DNA of 11,643 nucleotides from Verrucomicrobiota bacterium (GCA_023429545.1 JAEYUU010000154.1:1-11643), one strand, 5' to 3'. Shown: positions 1-7,955, counted from the first letter of the stretch. Notes: generated by a model not told the origin, from the sequence alone. Numbers and translations are program-made.

Positions 1-444
1 CTGGGGCAGGGAGGCGGGGCGTCCCTCAGCCGGTTCGCCCATGCCGCGATGAGGTGGGAGGGGGGCATGTTGCCCCCGGTGCAGCAGGCGTTTGTGCGCA
101 TGCTGCCCGGACTGCTCTTCACCGTGATTCTTTGGTGCGGGGTGCTGTGGTACCGATCGGCACGCCGCGGGGCGCCCGCGGAGGTGGTGTCCTCGTGCCC
201 GCACCGTTGGTGGTGGCTGCTGGGCGCGGCGATGTTTGGCCCCGTCCTGGGGGTGAGCTGCTTTCAATGGGCTCTTGTGCAGGCGCCCGCCATCGTGGTG
301 CTGAGCGTTACGGCCACCACACCCATCCTCATCATGCCCTTGTCCGCGGTCATCGACCATGATCGAGCAGGCAGGCTTGCCATCCTTGGCTCCATCTTGG
401 GAGTGGCGGGAGTGGTCCTCATGGTCTGGGTCACGCGCGGGTGA
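1..444 (+). CDS. EamA/DMT-family transporter, 3' part only
   Basis: The reading frame is open from the first base and ends with TGA at 442-444, so about 147 C-terminal residues are visible and the true start lies left of the window. Hydrophobic segments alternate with short basic loops: one around LPGLLFTVILWCGVLWY, then a WWLLGAAMFGPVLGVSCF segment, a segment with APAIVVLSVTATTPILIMPL, and a last one with LAILGSILGVAGVVLMVW ending in TRG. The pattern ATTPILIMPLSAV, a polar stretch, then GSILGVAGVVLMV is typical of the second EamA repeat of drug/metabolite transporters, which are inner-membrane proteins of about 10 helices. Substrate cannot be told. An internal ATG at 49 is not needed as a start because the frame is open upstream. 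No clear terminator follows. Family call is fairly sure; function is open. Confidence 0.75.
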   Translation: MGQGGGASLSRFAHAAMRWEGGMLPPVQQAFVRMLPGLLFTVILWCGVLWYRSARRGAPAEVVSSCPHRWWWLLGAAMFGPVLGVSCFQWALVQAPAIVVLSVTATTPILIMPLSAVIDHDRAGRLAILGSILGVAGVVLMVWVTRG

Positions 445-551
445 GGTGAGTTGAGGAGGGTGCCACGTGACGGAGAAACAATCTCTCTCCTTGCGCGATG
501 GTGCAGCCATCGCTTCAATCAATCCTCCCACACATCTTCGACTGTCCCATC

Positions 552-1961
552 ATGCGCCTTCCTACCGACATCCGGGTCCAAGCTGCCACCGTCTATTTTC
601 TTCCCATCGACTTCCGTGTTCCGCTCAAGTTCGGGCCCGAAGTCACCACCCATGTGTACTGCCTGCGGACCTGTGTCACGGTCGTGGATCGCGAAGGACG
701 CACCGCGCAGGGCTGGGGTGAAACCCCGGTGGCCGTCTCCTGGACCTGGCCCACGCCGCACGTTACCGTGGCGGACCGGACGAAGCGCATGCAGGACTTC
801 GGCCTGCGCCTGGCCCAGCGGCTGGTCGAGTTTGAATCCTGGGGTCACCCCATGGAGTTTGGTTATGATTTTCAGAAGCAGGGTCTGATGCAGGAGCTGG
901 CTGCGGCCAATCAGGAAGCGGGTGGCGTGGAGATGCCATATCTCGCGGCCCTCGTCTGCCTGAGTGCCTTCGATATCGCCATCCACGACGCCTTCGGGAA
1001 CCTGCTGGGCAAAGACATTTATGACTGTTATGGTCCCGAGTTCATGAGCCGTGATCTCTCGGGGTTCGTGGAGGCCGAGGAGGGGAGCGAGGTGGATTTC
1101 CGTGGGAAGTTCGTTCAGGACTACCTCGTCAGGCCTGCCCCGACACGGCTGCCGGTATGGCACCTCGTGGGTGGGGTGGATCCGTTGGAGGCAGCCGATC
1201 TCACTGGGAGCGAGCCGAAGGATGGCCATCCCGTGCTGCTGGCAGACTGGATCCGGCAGGACGGACTTACCTGCCTCAAGGTGAAGCTCCGTGGCACGGA
1301 CGAAAGGTGGGACTACGACCGGATGGTGAGGATAGCCCGCTTGGGTTTCCCCCTAGGGGTGAAGTGGCTGAGCGCGGACTTCAACTGCACCGTACGTGAC
1401 CCGCTCTACGTGAATGACATTCTGGACCGGCTGCTGCGCGAGGAGCCTGAAATCTACGCGCGGACCCTGTACGTGGAGCAGCCCTTCGCCTACGAGCTGG
1501 AGCATGACATGCTGGATGTGCGGAGCGTTTCCGCCCGCAAGCCTTTGTTTCTGGACGAAAGCGCGCACGACTGGGAGTTTGTCAGGCTGGGCCGCAGGCT
1601 GGGCTGGAGCGGGGTGGCGCTGAAGACGTGCAAGACGCAGACGGGCGCGCTGCTCAGCCTCTGCTGGGCCAAGGCCCACGGCATGCCTCTGATGGTGCAG
1701 GATCTCACCAATCCCATGCTGGCCATGATTCCCCATGTCCGCCTTGCGGCGCATGCCGGCACCATACAGGGAGTGGAATGCAATGGCATGCAGTTCTACC
1801 CTGACGCTTCCCTTCCTGAAGCCGCCGTGCATCCGGGCCTCTACCAGCGCCGTGGCGGGCAGGTGGCGCTGGAAACGCTCCAAGGTACCGGCTTTGGATA
1901 CCGGCTGGAGGAAATGCACAGGGACCTCCCCATGGCGGCAGGAGAATTCGGCAAGGCCTGA
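552..1961 (+). CDS. Enolase-superfamily (MLE-type) enzyme, long form
   Basis: Mandelate racemase/muconate-lactonizing-type enzyme, which would abstract a proton alpha to a carboxylate using Mg2+. Numbered from the ATG at 552 (469 aa), the barrel residues are all present: K243-V-K245 (TCLKVKLRG), metal ligands D276 (SADFN), E309 (YVEQPF) and D335 (LFLDES), and K358 (ALKTCKTQTG); D384 lies in MVQDLTNP. A Lys on both sides of the active site is the MLE/OSBS/dipeptide-epimerase arrangement and differs from the Lys-His pair of mandelate racemase. The KxK lies about 75 residues later than in usual members (350-400 aa), so the N-terminal cap or early barrel carries extra sequence, mainly around residues 160-235. 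Start is uncertain: ATG 498 adds 18 residues, and neither start has a Shine-Dalgarno. I prefer 552 because the family-like N-terminus (IRVQAATVYFLP) begins right after it. Substrate unknown. Confidence 0.85.
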   Translation: MRLPTDIRVQAATVYFLPIDFRVPLKFGPEVTTHVYCLRTCVTVVDREGRTAQGWGETPVAVSWTWPTPHVTVADRTKRMQDFGLRLAQRLVEFESWGHPMEFGYDFQKQGLMQELAAANQEAGGVEMPYLAALVCLSAFDIAIHDAFGNLLGKDIYDCYGPEFMSRDLSGFVEAEEGSEVDFRGKFVQDYLVRPAPTRLPVWHLVGGVDPLEAADLTGSEPKDGHPVLLADWIRQDGLTCLKVKLRGTDERWDYDRMVRIARLGFPLGVKWLSADFNCTVRDPLYVNDILDRLLREEPEIYARTLYVEQPFAYELEHDMLDVRSVSARKPLFLDESAHDWEFVRLGRRLGWSGVALKTCKTQTGALLSLCWAKAHGMPLMVQDLTNPMLAMIPHVRLAAHAGTIQGVECNGMQFYPDASLPEAAVHPGLYQRRGGQVALETLQGTGFGYRLEEMHRDLPMAAGEFGKA

Positions 1962-1981
1962 CGTTCGCATCCCGACAAAGG

Positions 1982-2000
1982 AAATTTTTGCGGAAAATTT
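1982..2000. promoter_or_regulatory. AT-rich inverted repeat upstream of DUF1549 gene
   Basis: AAATTTT (1982-1988) and AAAATTT (1994-2000) form a perfect 7-bp inverted repeat around a TGCGG spacer. It is the most AT-rich spot in the 123-nt gap between the enolase-family gene and the DUF1549 gene, in otherwise GC-rich DNA. It starts 20 nt after the stop codon and lies about 85 nt before the next start. The likely roles are part of the promoter or a regulator site for the DUF1549-DUF1501 operon. I found no convincing -35/-10 pair: TTTGCG (1987-1992) with TAAGAA (2010-2015) has 17-nt spacing but weak matches. It is not followed by a T-run, so it is not a normal terminator. Confidence 0.35.
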
Positions 2001-2084
2001 GAAAGACTCTAAGAAGACCGCCGCTCAACCGTTTCGACCTCAAGAGGGTCACACCTCACTTCGACTCACCGTACCGAGACACAA

Positions 2085-4334
2085 ATGAACACAAAACCGC
2101 TGCTTCTTGGCTTGAGCATCGTCACACTCGCAGTGATGCCGGCATCCGCCGCCACCACCCGCGTCTGGACGGACATTCAAGGCCGCAAACTCGAGGCCAC
2201 CTTCATCAAACTTGAAGGCGAGACCATCCACATTCAGGCCGCCAACGGCGTGATCTATGCCCTGCCGCTCAACAAGTTTTCCGCGGAGGACCAGCAGGCT
2301 GCCAGAACCCTCCAGCCGCATGAGAATGCAAATGCGCTGACCTCGGTGGCCACGAACGCCTCCGCCGCCCAGGCCGCTGCCAAGATTGACGCCCTCGTGG
2401 CGCAGGGCATCGCCGCCGGCAACGTGAAGCTCGCGGAAGCTGCCAAGAAGCAGGCCATTGAAGACCAGAAGGCCGGCAAGCAGCCCAAGCCCTTTGTTCC
2501 CGTCAAGGAGAACCCGCTCATGAACGACGAGCAGTTCGTGCGTCGCGTTTACCTGGACATCGCGGGCCGCATTCCAAGCTACGATGAAACCATCGCCTTC
2601 CTCAAGGACGGCGCCAGCGACAAGCGGGCCAAGCTCATCGACCAGCTTCTGGAATCCGACGGCTATGCCAGCCACATGTACAACTACATGGCGGAAATGC
2701 TGCGTGTGGTCGATCGCTTCGAAGGTGGCGGCGGTTATGTGCGCGGCCTTCCCTACATCCAGTGGCTGAAGGACGAGATCAAGAAGAATACTCCCTGGGA
2801 CAAAATGACTGCCGCCATGATGACCGCGGACGGCAAGGTGTGGGACAACGGCGCCGCCGGCTACCTGCTGCGTGACTCCGGCATGCCGCTTGATAACCTG
2901 GCAAACACGCTGACGATCTTCCTCGGTACGGATGTTGCCTGCGCCCAGTGCCATGACCACCCCTTCTCCGACTGGACACAGCGCCAGTTCTATGAAATGG
3001 CCGCCTTCTTCGGCGCCACGACGACCCGCTACAACGGCCGTGACAGCGGCATGATGATGGGCAGCGGCTCCCGCAATCTTGTGGATGAAGCCGTGCAGAT
3101 GGCGGAGAGCAACGGTGGCGCGGATCCCCGCCGCATCCGCAACCTCATCAGCAACGTGGTGGGCGCAAACCGCTACGTGGTGAGCGACCTCGACGCCAAC
3201 AAGATCAAGCTGCCCCACGACTACAAGTACAAGGATGGCAATCCTGGCGACCCAGTCGCTCCAAAGCTGATCATGTGGTCCGAAGAGGACAAGCGCAATC
3301 CCGCCTACGCCGAGCTGAACAAGACGGTGAAGAAGAGCCGCAAGACGGTGGAAGGTGGCGTGAAAGACGCGGAAGACCTTCGCCAGAAGTTCTCCAACTG
3401 GATGACGCACCCCTCCAACCCGCGCTTCGCGATGACCATCGCCAACCGCATGTGGGAGCGTGCCTTCGGCCTGGCCCTCACGCCGACCGTCAAGAACATC
3501 GACAACGTGGATGAGTCCTACAACCCGGCCCTGCTGCGTCACCTCGCCAGCGAAATGGTCCGTGTGAAGTTCGATCTCAAGAGTTTCATGCGCATCGTTT
3601 ACAACACCAAGGCTTATCAGCGTGAAGCCACGACTGAAGAGCTGGCCATGGGGATGCCCTATTACTTCCAGGGCCCGGTGCTGCGCCGCATGACGGCGGA
3701 ACAGGCCTGGGATTCCTTCATGACGCTGGTGCTTGGCGCGGATGTGGACAAGCCCAAGAACACCGAGGCTGACGTGTACGGCCGCGCCGTGGACATGGAC
3801 CTCAGCAATCCGAAGCTGGATGCCGGCACGGTGCTCAGAAAGGTGAGCGCCGCCCAGAACCTGGGTAACAACCAGCGCAAGAAGGTCAGCGGCAGCCTCG
3901 CCGAGGCAGGCGCGATGTCCGATGATGCCATGATGGAAGGCCAGATCCTCAGCTACGGCGGCATGAACCTCATGCGTGCGGCGGAGCTTCCGCAGCCTGC
4001 TCCTGGCGGCCACTTCCTGCGTGACTTCGGCCAGTCCGAGCGCACGCTCATCGACGGTGGCTCCCGCGAGGGTTCGGTTCCGCAGGTGCTGATGATGATG
4101 AACGGCAAGGCGCAGGAGATGCTCACCAACAAGGATTCGCTCATCTTCCGCAACATGGAGAAGGTGAAGAACCCTGCGGACAAGGCTGAGGCCATCTTCC
4201 TGAGCCTCCTGAACCGCAAGCCCACCCTTCGTGAGAAGGACATCGCCAAGCGCGTCACGGCGGAAGGTGAACAGGGCTACGCCGACATGATCTGGGCGCT
4301 GGTCAATTCCCGCGAATTCTGCTTCGTCCAATAA
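2085..4334 (+). CDS. Secreted SHD1-DUF1549-DUF1553 protein with CxxCH motif
   Basis: 749-aa exported protein of the planctomycete/verrucomicrobial PSCyt2/PSD1 family; molecular role unknown. Residues 1-22 are a Sec signal peptide (KP, hydrophobic core, cleavage near ASA/A). Residues about 26-70 (RVWTDIQGRKLEATFIKLEG) match an SHD1 (SLA1 homology) module. Residues 75-140 are an Ala/Lys-rich, probably helical linker. DUF1549 starts near NPLMNDEQFVRRVYLDIAGRIP (144-163) and contains C286-A-Q-C-H290 followed by DHPFSDW; CxxCH is the covalent haem-c motif, though haem binding in this family is not established to my knowledge. DUF1553 covers about 435-720, with NWMTHPSNPRFAMTIANRMW (438-457) and a C-terminal SVPQVLMMMNG stretch. 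No membrane anchor is seen. No clear Shine-Dalgarno precedes ATG 2085, but the signal peptide supports it. It is followed 79 nt later by the DUF1501 partner, the usual pairing. Confidence 0.9.
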   Translation: MNTKPLLLGLSIVTLAVMPASAATTRVWTDIQGRKLEATFIKLEGETIHIQAANGVIYALPLNKFSAEDQQAARTLQPHENANALTSVATNASAAQAAAKIDALVAQGIAAGNVKLAEAAKKQAIEDQKAGKQPKPFVPVKENPLMNDEQFVRRVYLDIAGRIPSYDETIAFLKDGASDKRAKLIDQLLESDGYASHMYNYMAEMLRVVDRFEGGGGYVRGLPYIQWLKDEIKKNTPWDKMTAAMMTADGKVWDNGAAGYLLRDSGMPLDNLANTLTIFLGTDVACAQCHDHPFSDWTQRQFYEMAAFFGATTTRYNGRDSGMMMGSGSRNLVDEAVQMAESNGGADPRRIRNLISNVVGANRYVVSDLDANKIKLPHDYKYKDGNPGDPVAPKLIMWSEEDKRNPAYAELNKTVKKSRKTVEGGVKDAEDLRQKFSNWMTHPSNPRFAMTIANRMWERAFGLALTPTVKNIDNVDESYNPALLRHLASEMVRVKFDLKSFMRIVYNTKAYQREATTEELAMGMPYYFQGPVLRRMTAEQAWDSFMTLVLGADVDKPKNTEADVYGRAVDMDLSNPKLDAGTVLRKVSAAQNLGNNQRKKVSGSLAEAGAMSDDAMMEGQILSYGGMNLMRAAELPQPAPGGHFLRDFGQSERTLIDGGSREGSVPQVLMMMNGKAQEMLTNKDSLIFRNMEKVKNPADKAEAIFLSLLNRKPTLREKDIAKRVTAEGEQGYADMIWALVNSREFCFVQ

Positions 4335-4341
4335 TTCCCAT

Positions 4342-4370
4342 GCCGGGGGTGCGCGAGGCGCGCCCCCGGC
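4342..4370 (+). promoter_or_regulatory. 13-bp GC hairpin between the two DUF genes
   Basis: Positions 4342-4354 pair with 4358-4370 over 13 bp (one G-U at 4350/4362) around a GAG triloop, starting 8 nt after the DUF1549-gene stop. No T-run follows (next bases GGATGGG), so it is not a standard intrinsic terminator. Placed between two co-directional genes 79 nt apart, it could act as a partial terminator, an mRNA 3'-end stabiliser or a processing site that sets different levels of the two proteins. The stem is seen directly; the role is inferred. Confidence 0.6.
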
Positions 4371-4413
4371 GGATGGGTAAACCCAACACCAATTTCAAAG
4401 GAAACCAAAGCTC

Positions 4414-5691
4414 ATGAATCCTTATCTCAAACTCGACCCGGCGTCCCGCCGCGAATTCATGCTCCGCACCGCCAAGGCGGCCCTCGGGGTGAGTGTCCTC
4501 TCCGGATTGAACAACGAGGCGTTCGGCGCCGCGGGTCCGGCTCCTGCAGGCAAAGGCGGCAAGGCCAAGGCCGTCATCTACCTCTACATGGCGGGTGGCA
4601 TGAGCCACATCGACACCTTTGACCCCAAGACCGGGGAGACAAAGGGATTCAAGGACCCCATCAAGACTAATGCCTCGGGCATCCAGCTTGGTGGCTACAT
4701 GACCAAGATGGCCGAGCAGGCGGACAAGATTACCATCGTCCGCTCCATGACCTCCAAGACGGGCGTGCATGAAGACGGCACCTACATCATGCACACGGGT
4801 TATGAGCCTCGCGGCACGATTGTGCACCCCACGCTCGGCTCCTGGGCGCAGCACTTCAAGGGCCGCTCCCACAAGACCCTTCCCTCCAGCGTGGTGATCG
4901 GCTCCGGCACCGCCAACGCGGGCTTCTTCCCGCCGGCGCTTGCCCCGCTGCCCATCAGCAGTGCGGAATCCGGCCTGCAGAACTCCAAGTCCGCCGTGGG
5001 CGAGGACATGTTCAAGAAGCGCGTGTCGCTGCTCAATGAGTTCGACTCCACCTTCCGCGACAAGTATCGCAGCGCTGAGGTAAAGGCCTACACCGAGTTC
5101 TATGATGAGACAATGAATCTCCTCACGAGCTCCGACCTCGCCGCGTTCGACCTTACCCAGGAAGATTCCTCCACCCGTGCGATGTACGGCCAGGGCTTCG
5201 GCCAGGGCTGCCTTCTCGCCCGCCGCCTTGTGCAAAAAGGCGTGCGCTTCATTGAAGTCCGCACCGGTGGCTGGGACATGCATAACACCATCGACGACGC
5301 GATGGGTCGCACCGGCGCCGGCATGGACAATGCCTTCGCCGCCCTGCTCACGGACCTCAAGCGCACCGGCCTGCTCGACTCCACCCTCGTGGTGCTCGGT
5401 TCCGAGTTCGGTCGTACGCCGAACATCAACGAAAACGACGGTCGCGACCACTATCCGAAAGTCTACTCCACGGTCTTCGCAGGTGGTGGCGTGAAGGGCG
5501 GCTATGTGTACGGTTCGTCCGACCCGATGGGCAAGGAAGTGGCCGACAAGCCGGTCACTGTGCAGGACTTCATCGCCACCATCGGCGCAGCCATGGGCCT
5601 TCCCGTGGACGAAACGGTGATGTCACCCTCGGGACGTCCGTTCCGCGTGGGCGATATGAAGAGCACGGTCGTCGCCGACATCTTCGCCTGA
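4414..5691 (+). CDS. Tat-exported DUF1501 protein
   Basis: 425-aa DUF1501 protein, a family within the alkaline phosphatase/sulfatase-like superfamily by fold, with no settled biochemical role. The N-terminus carries a twin-arginine signal: S11-R12-R13-E-F-M-L, then a mildly hydrophobic stretch (AALGVSVLSGL) and a likely cleavage site around AFGA (residues 36-40), so it should be exported folded. Family motifs are MAGGMSHIDTFDPK (59-72), GVHEDGTYIMHTGY (117-130), GGWDMH (285-290), SEFGRTP (330-336) and GRDHYP (343-348). The conserved Asp, His and Glu residues suggest metal binding. Length is normal. The start is supported by AAAGGAAA at 4397-4404, one of few clear Shine-Dalgarno sites here. 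It sits downstream of the DUF1549/DUF1553 gene and a strong terminator follows, so the two form one operon. A joint role in a cell-surface complex is inferred. Confidence 0.92.
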   Translation: MNPYLKLDPASRREFMLRTAKAALGVSVLSGLNNEAFGAAGPAPAGKGGKAKAVIYLYMAGGMSHIDTFDPKTGETKGFKDPIKTNASGIQLGGYMTKMAEQADKITIVRSMTSKTGVHEDGTYIMHTGYEPRGTIVHPTLGSWAQHFKGRSHKTLPSSVVIGSGTANAGFFPPALAPLPISSAESGLQNSKSAVGEDMFKKRVSLLNEFDSTFRDKYRSAEVKAYTEFYDETMNLLTSSDLAAFDLTQEDSSTRAMYGQGFGQGCLLARRLVQKGVRFIEVRTGGWDMHNTIDDAMGRTGAGMDNAFAALLTDLKRTGLLDSTLVVLGSEFGRTPNINENDGRDHYPKVYSTVFAGGGVKGGYVYGSSDPMGKEVADKPVTVQDFIATIGAAMGLPVDETVMSPSGRPFRVGDMKSTVVADIFA

Positions 5692-5724
5692 TTATTTCTG
5701 CCATCAGATTGCTTGGTTCTTGGG

Positions 5725-5755
5725 AACACCCGGCAGAAATGCCGGGTGTTTTTTT
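5725..5755 (+). terminator. Intrinsic terminator of the DUF1549-DUF1501 operon
   Basis: ACACCCGGCA (5726-5735) pairs with TGCCGGGTGT (5740-5749) over 10 bp, extendable by one A-T pair, around a GAAA tetraloop of the stable GNRA type. The 3' arm runs into seven T residues (5749-5755). It begins 34 nt after the DUF1501 stop codon. This is a textbook rho-independent terminator on the plus strand. Confidence 0.92.
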
Positions 5756-5935
5756 GTGCCCTGGAAGAGATGCGTCGATGTTCAAGGGCAAAGGTGACAC
5801 ACGAGGAGCGAATCCAAGAGGCGATCGCCTTCGTAGTGACATCAAGCCAAGCCGCTGGCACCCACCGGGCGATCGGTCATCACATCCCCGGGCGTCGTGT
5901 GCGCAATCACAATCTCGAACAGCCCTCGCACCTCC

Positions 5936-6505
5936 ATGATGCACTCGACCCCAAGAACCATCTGCGCGCTTGCTGCCGCTCTCGCAGCCCTGGTGTTCGC
6001 CGTTGAGGCCTCCGCGGCCACGTCCGTACGGGCTCCTGGTATCCTTACTGAGGACGGCGCGGACTTTGTGCGTCTGGGGCAGGCCACCTTTCGGTGGAAG
6101 AGTGTCTTGAAGGTGTACGACATTGCCCTGCATCTCGGCGCCGGGCAGGATGCGTCAAGGGTCCTTGAGGATGTCCCGATGCGTCTGGAGCTTGTCTATC
6201 ATCGCGGGTTCACTGCCGAGAATATCATCAAGGGAGGGAATGAACTTCTGCGACGCAACGTGGACGCCTCCACCCTTGCTCTGCTCGCCTCCCGCCTGGC
6301 TGAACTCAACCGTGTTTATGTAGATGTGAATCCCGGCGATATCTACGCCCTTACCTATGTTCCCGGCCGGGGCACCACCCTGCGGTTGAACGGCAAGTCA
6401 CTCGCCACCATTCCCGGTTACGATTTCGCAGCCTCCTACTTCCGCATCTGGCTCGGAAGTGAACCGATGAGTGCGGGACTCCGCGACGAATTGTTGGGGC
6501 GGTGA
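5936..6505 (+). CDS. Exported chalcone-isomerase-like protein
   Basis: From ATG 5936 the product is 189 aa. Residues 1-27 form a signal peptide (basic RTI, Ala/Leu-rich core, cleavage near ASA/AT). The mature part matches the bacterial chalcone-isomerase-like family (Chalcone_3 type): a central FRWKSVLKVYDIALHLG, then MRLELVYHRGFTAENIIKGG, VYVDVNPGDIYALTYVPGRGT, LNGKSLATIPGYDFA and a closing FRIWLGSEPMS. These are fold-family hallmarks. Bacterial members are usually periplasmic and are not known to make flavonoids; their ligand is unclear. A longer frame begins at GTG 5897, but it puts 13 polar residues ahead of the signal peptide, so ATG 5936 (or the adjacent ATG 5939) is preferred. No Shine-Dalgarno is seen. 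It stands alone between the upstream terminator and a convergent gene. Confidence 0.8.
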   Translation: MMHSTPRTICALAAALAALVFAVEASAATSVRAPGILTEDGADFVRLGQATFRWKSVLKVYDIALHLGAGQDASRVLEDVPMRLELVYHRGFTAENIIKGGNELLRRNVDASTLALLASRLAELNRVYVDVNPGDIYALTYVPGRGTTLRLNGKSLATIPGYDFAASYFRIWLGSEPMSAGLRDELLGR

Positions 6506-6676
6506 GGATGTCATATCTGCACGTCAAAGGCGCCCCAGTTGAGGGTTCGTAGTCGAGAGCCTGAGTTTGAGTGGCTTCACGCTGACTGATGCGCTGACCC
6601 CCAAAAGTGTGTGCTTTTCAGCTTGGAACGCCCCCAGTATCAGGCTCCTCGGCACCACTTCCACCGCTATCGCCTC

Positions 6677-7909
6677 TCATGCCCTGGCGCGGATCACATC
6701 CCGCAGGGAATCGGCGAAGTCGGGCACTTTCTCGATGAGCGAGTCCCAGGCAGGGAGGTTGGCGACCGTGGGGGTGGTCTTGAGGCATTCGCTGGCGACC
6801 TGCTTGATGAGGCGGGCGAAAACGCTTACGGCCTGATGTTCCTCCGCAGAGGCCTGCTCGAGTCCATTGAAGGCGGCTTCGTGGGCGTAGCGGGTGAGCA
6901 GCACCTTGGCGGTGGCGGTGTAGGCATCGGAGAGACGCTCCAGCTTGCGTTGTTCCGCGGAGAATCCCAGGTCACTCCAGAGGTGCGCCATGAGAGCGCG
7001 GATGACCTCGCGTCCCATCTTCATGAGACCGGAAGCGGCATCCATCTGGCCGGTCGCGGGGTCGTAGCCCAGATGCTGGTGCTTGTGCTCGAAGTTGCTG
7101 CCGAGGTCCACCTGGCAGAAGCGTTGGGAGGGCGCCTGGCGGAAGACATCGCAGAGCATGCCGATTTCCAACCCCCAGTCGGGAGCGATGCCAAGCTGGC
7201 CGAGAAACTGCGAGTCCGCGGCGAATTCCCCGGAGAGAGGATAGCGGGTCATGGCCAGGAAGCGGAGCAGCGGCGTGGAGCCGAACACTTCGCGCAATGC
7301 CTGGAGCAGGGGAAAGACCAGCAGGCGGGTCACCCGGCCGTACATGCGCTCGCGCACGCGTCCGTAGTAGCTCTTGGCAAAGACGTAGCCCATGGCCGGA
7401 TGCGTCACCGGCAGGCACAGGCGCCAGAGCATGGAGCGATCATAGTTTAGAATGTCGCTGTCATGGCAGGCGATGACGCCGTTGTGGCCTTCCGCCAGAA
7501 GGGTGGCGATACCCATCCAGACGTTGCTGCCTTTCCCATGGGCATGCTTGAGACCGGCGAAGCGGGACACCGTGCGATGAAGCGCGTCGAGCTCGGGACC
7601 GTCATTCCACAGTACTTCATGGGGGACGCCGGAGAGGTGTTTGTCAAAAAACTTGCGGGCCTTCGCATATCCCTTCGCATCCATGTCATTCATGCTGAAA
7701 ATGACCTTGGAAACATAGGGCACGCTGGACAGTTCCTTGAGCATGCGGGGCAGCGCTTTGCGCTCGATTTCGGCATGCAGAGCGGGGATGACCAGGGCGA
7801 TGGGCTTGGCATCGGCAAACTCCCGGAGCAGGCCTTCGCGTTCTTCCAGATCCGTCTCCGCAAGATGGTGCAGGGTCGGCAGGAGAACTGGCTGGTGAAA
7901 ATCTGGCAT
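6677..7909 (-). CDS. gpgS: Glucosyl-3-phosphoglycerate synthase (GT81-like)
   Basis: 410-aa GT-A fold glycosyltransferase resembling GpgS, which transfers glucose from a nucleotide sugar to 3-phosphoglycerate, the first step to the compatible solute glucosylglycerate. Visible marks: the N-terminal MPDFHQ...TLHHL block typical of this group, the donor strand ALVIPALHAE (38-47), the metal-binding D150-S-D152 in ACHDSDILNYD, PLSGEFA (224-230), DWGLEIG (244-250) and FEHKHQ (273-278), a His-rich segment where GpgS binds metal. Length is somewhat above the usual 320-400 because of an alpha-helical C-terminal tail. It follows pssA by 46 nt on the same strand, so the two are probably co-transcribed. 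No GpgP phosphatase gene is in view. No Shine-Dalgarno precedes the ATG. A mannosyl-3-phosphoglycerate synthase or another sugar specificity is possible; the family call is firmer than the substrate. Confidence 0.78.
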   Translation of the reverse strand: MPDFHQPVLLPTLHHLAETDLEEREGLLREFADAKPIALVIPALHAEIERKALPRMLKELSSVPYVSKVIFSMNDMDAKGYAKARKFFDKHLSGVPHEVLWNDGPELDALHRTVSRFAGLKHAHGKGSNVWMGIATLLAEGHNGVIACHDSDILNYDRSMLWRLCLPVTHPAMGYVFAKSYYGRVRERMYGRVTRLLVFPLLQALREVFGSTPLLRFLAMTRYPLSGEFAADSQFLGQLGIAPDWGLEIGMLCDVFRQAPSQRFCQVDLGSNFEHKHQHLGYDPATGQMDAASGLMKMGREVIRALMAHLWSDLGFSAEQRKLERLSDAYTATAKVLLTRYAHEAAFNGLEQASAEEHQAVSVFARLIKQVASECLKTTPTVANLPAWDSLIEKVPDFADSLRDVIRARA

Positions 7910-7955
7910 CCGTGGGGGGCGGTAGCAGAATGGGCGATGGAAGTGCCCGTCCGGG

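Noticed and set aside
2049..4331. 760-aa open frame on the minus strand opposite the DUF1549 gene
   Set aside because: It exactly shadows a clearly recognised gene. Its translation is rich in His, Val and Ala without any family motif, as expected from the antisense of high-GC coding DNA.
4303..5451. 382-aa open frame on the minus strand opposite the DUF1501 gene
   Set aside because: Antisense shadow of a confident gene. It also overlaps the end of the DUF1549 gene and shows no domain signature.
5821..5828. GCGATCGC octamer upstream of the chalcone-isomerase-like gene, like the cyanobacterial HIP1 repeat
   Set aside because: I noticed only this one copy, and a single copy in GC-rich DNA is not evidence of a repeat family.
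5692..5935. Several overlapping short open frames in the gap after the DUF1501 gene
   Set aside because: They overlap the terminator or each other, have no ribosome site and no recognisable composition or motif. Apart from the terminator I see nothing in this gap.
6603..6618. AAAAG...CTTTT hairpin in the gap between convergent genes as a two-way terminator
   Set aside because: Only a weak 5-bp stem, mostly A-T, without a T-run after it. I see no convincing terminator in this 171-nt gap.
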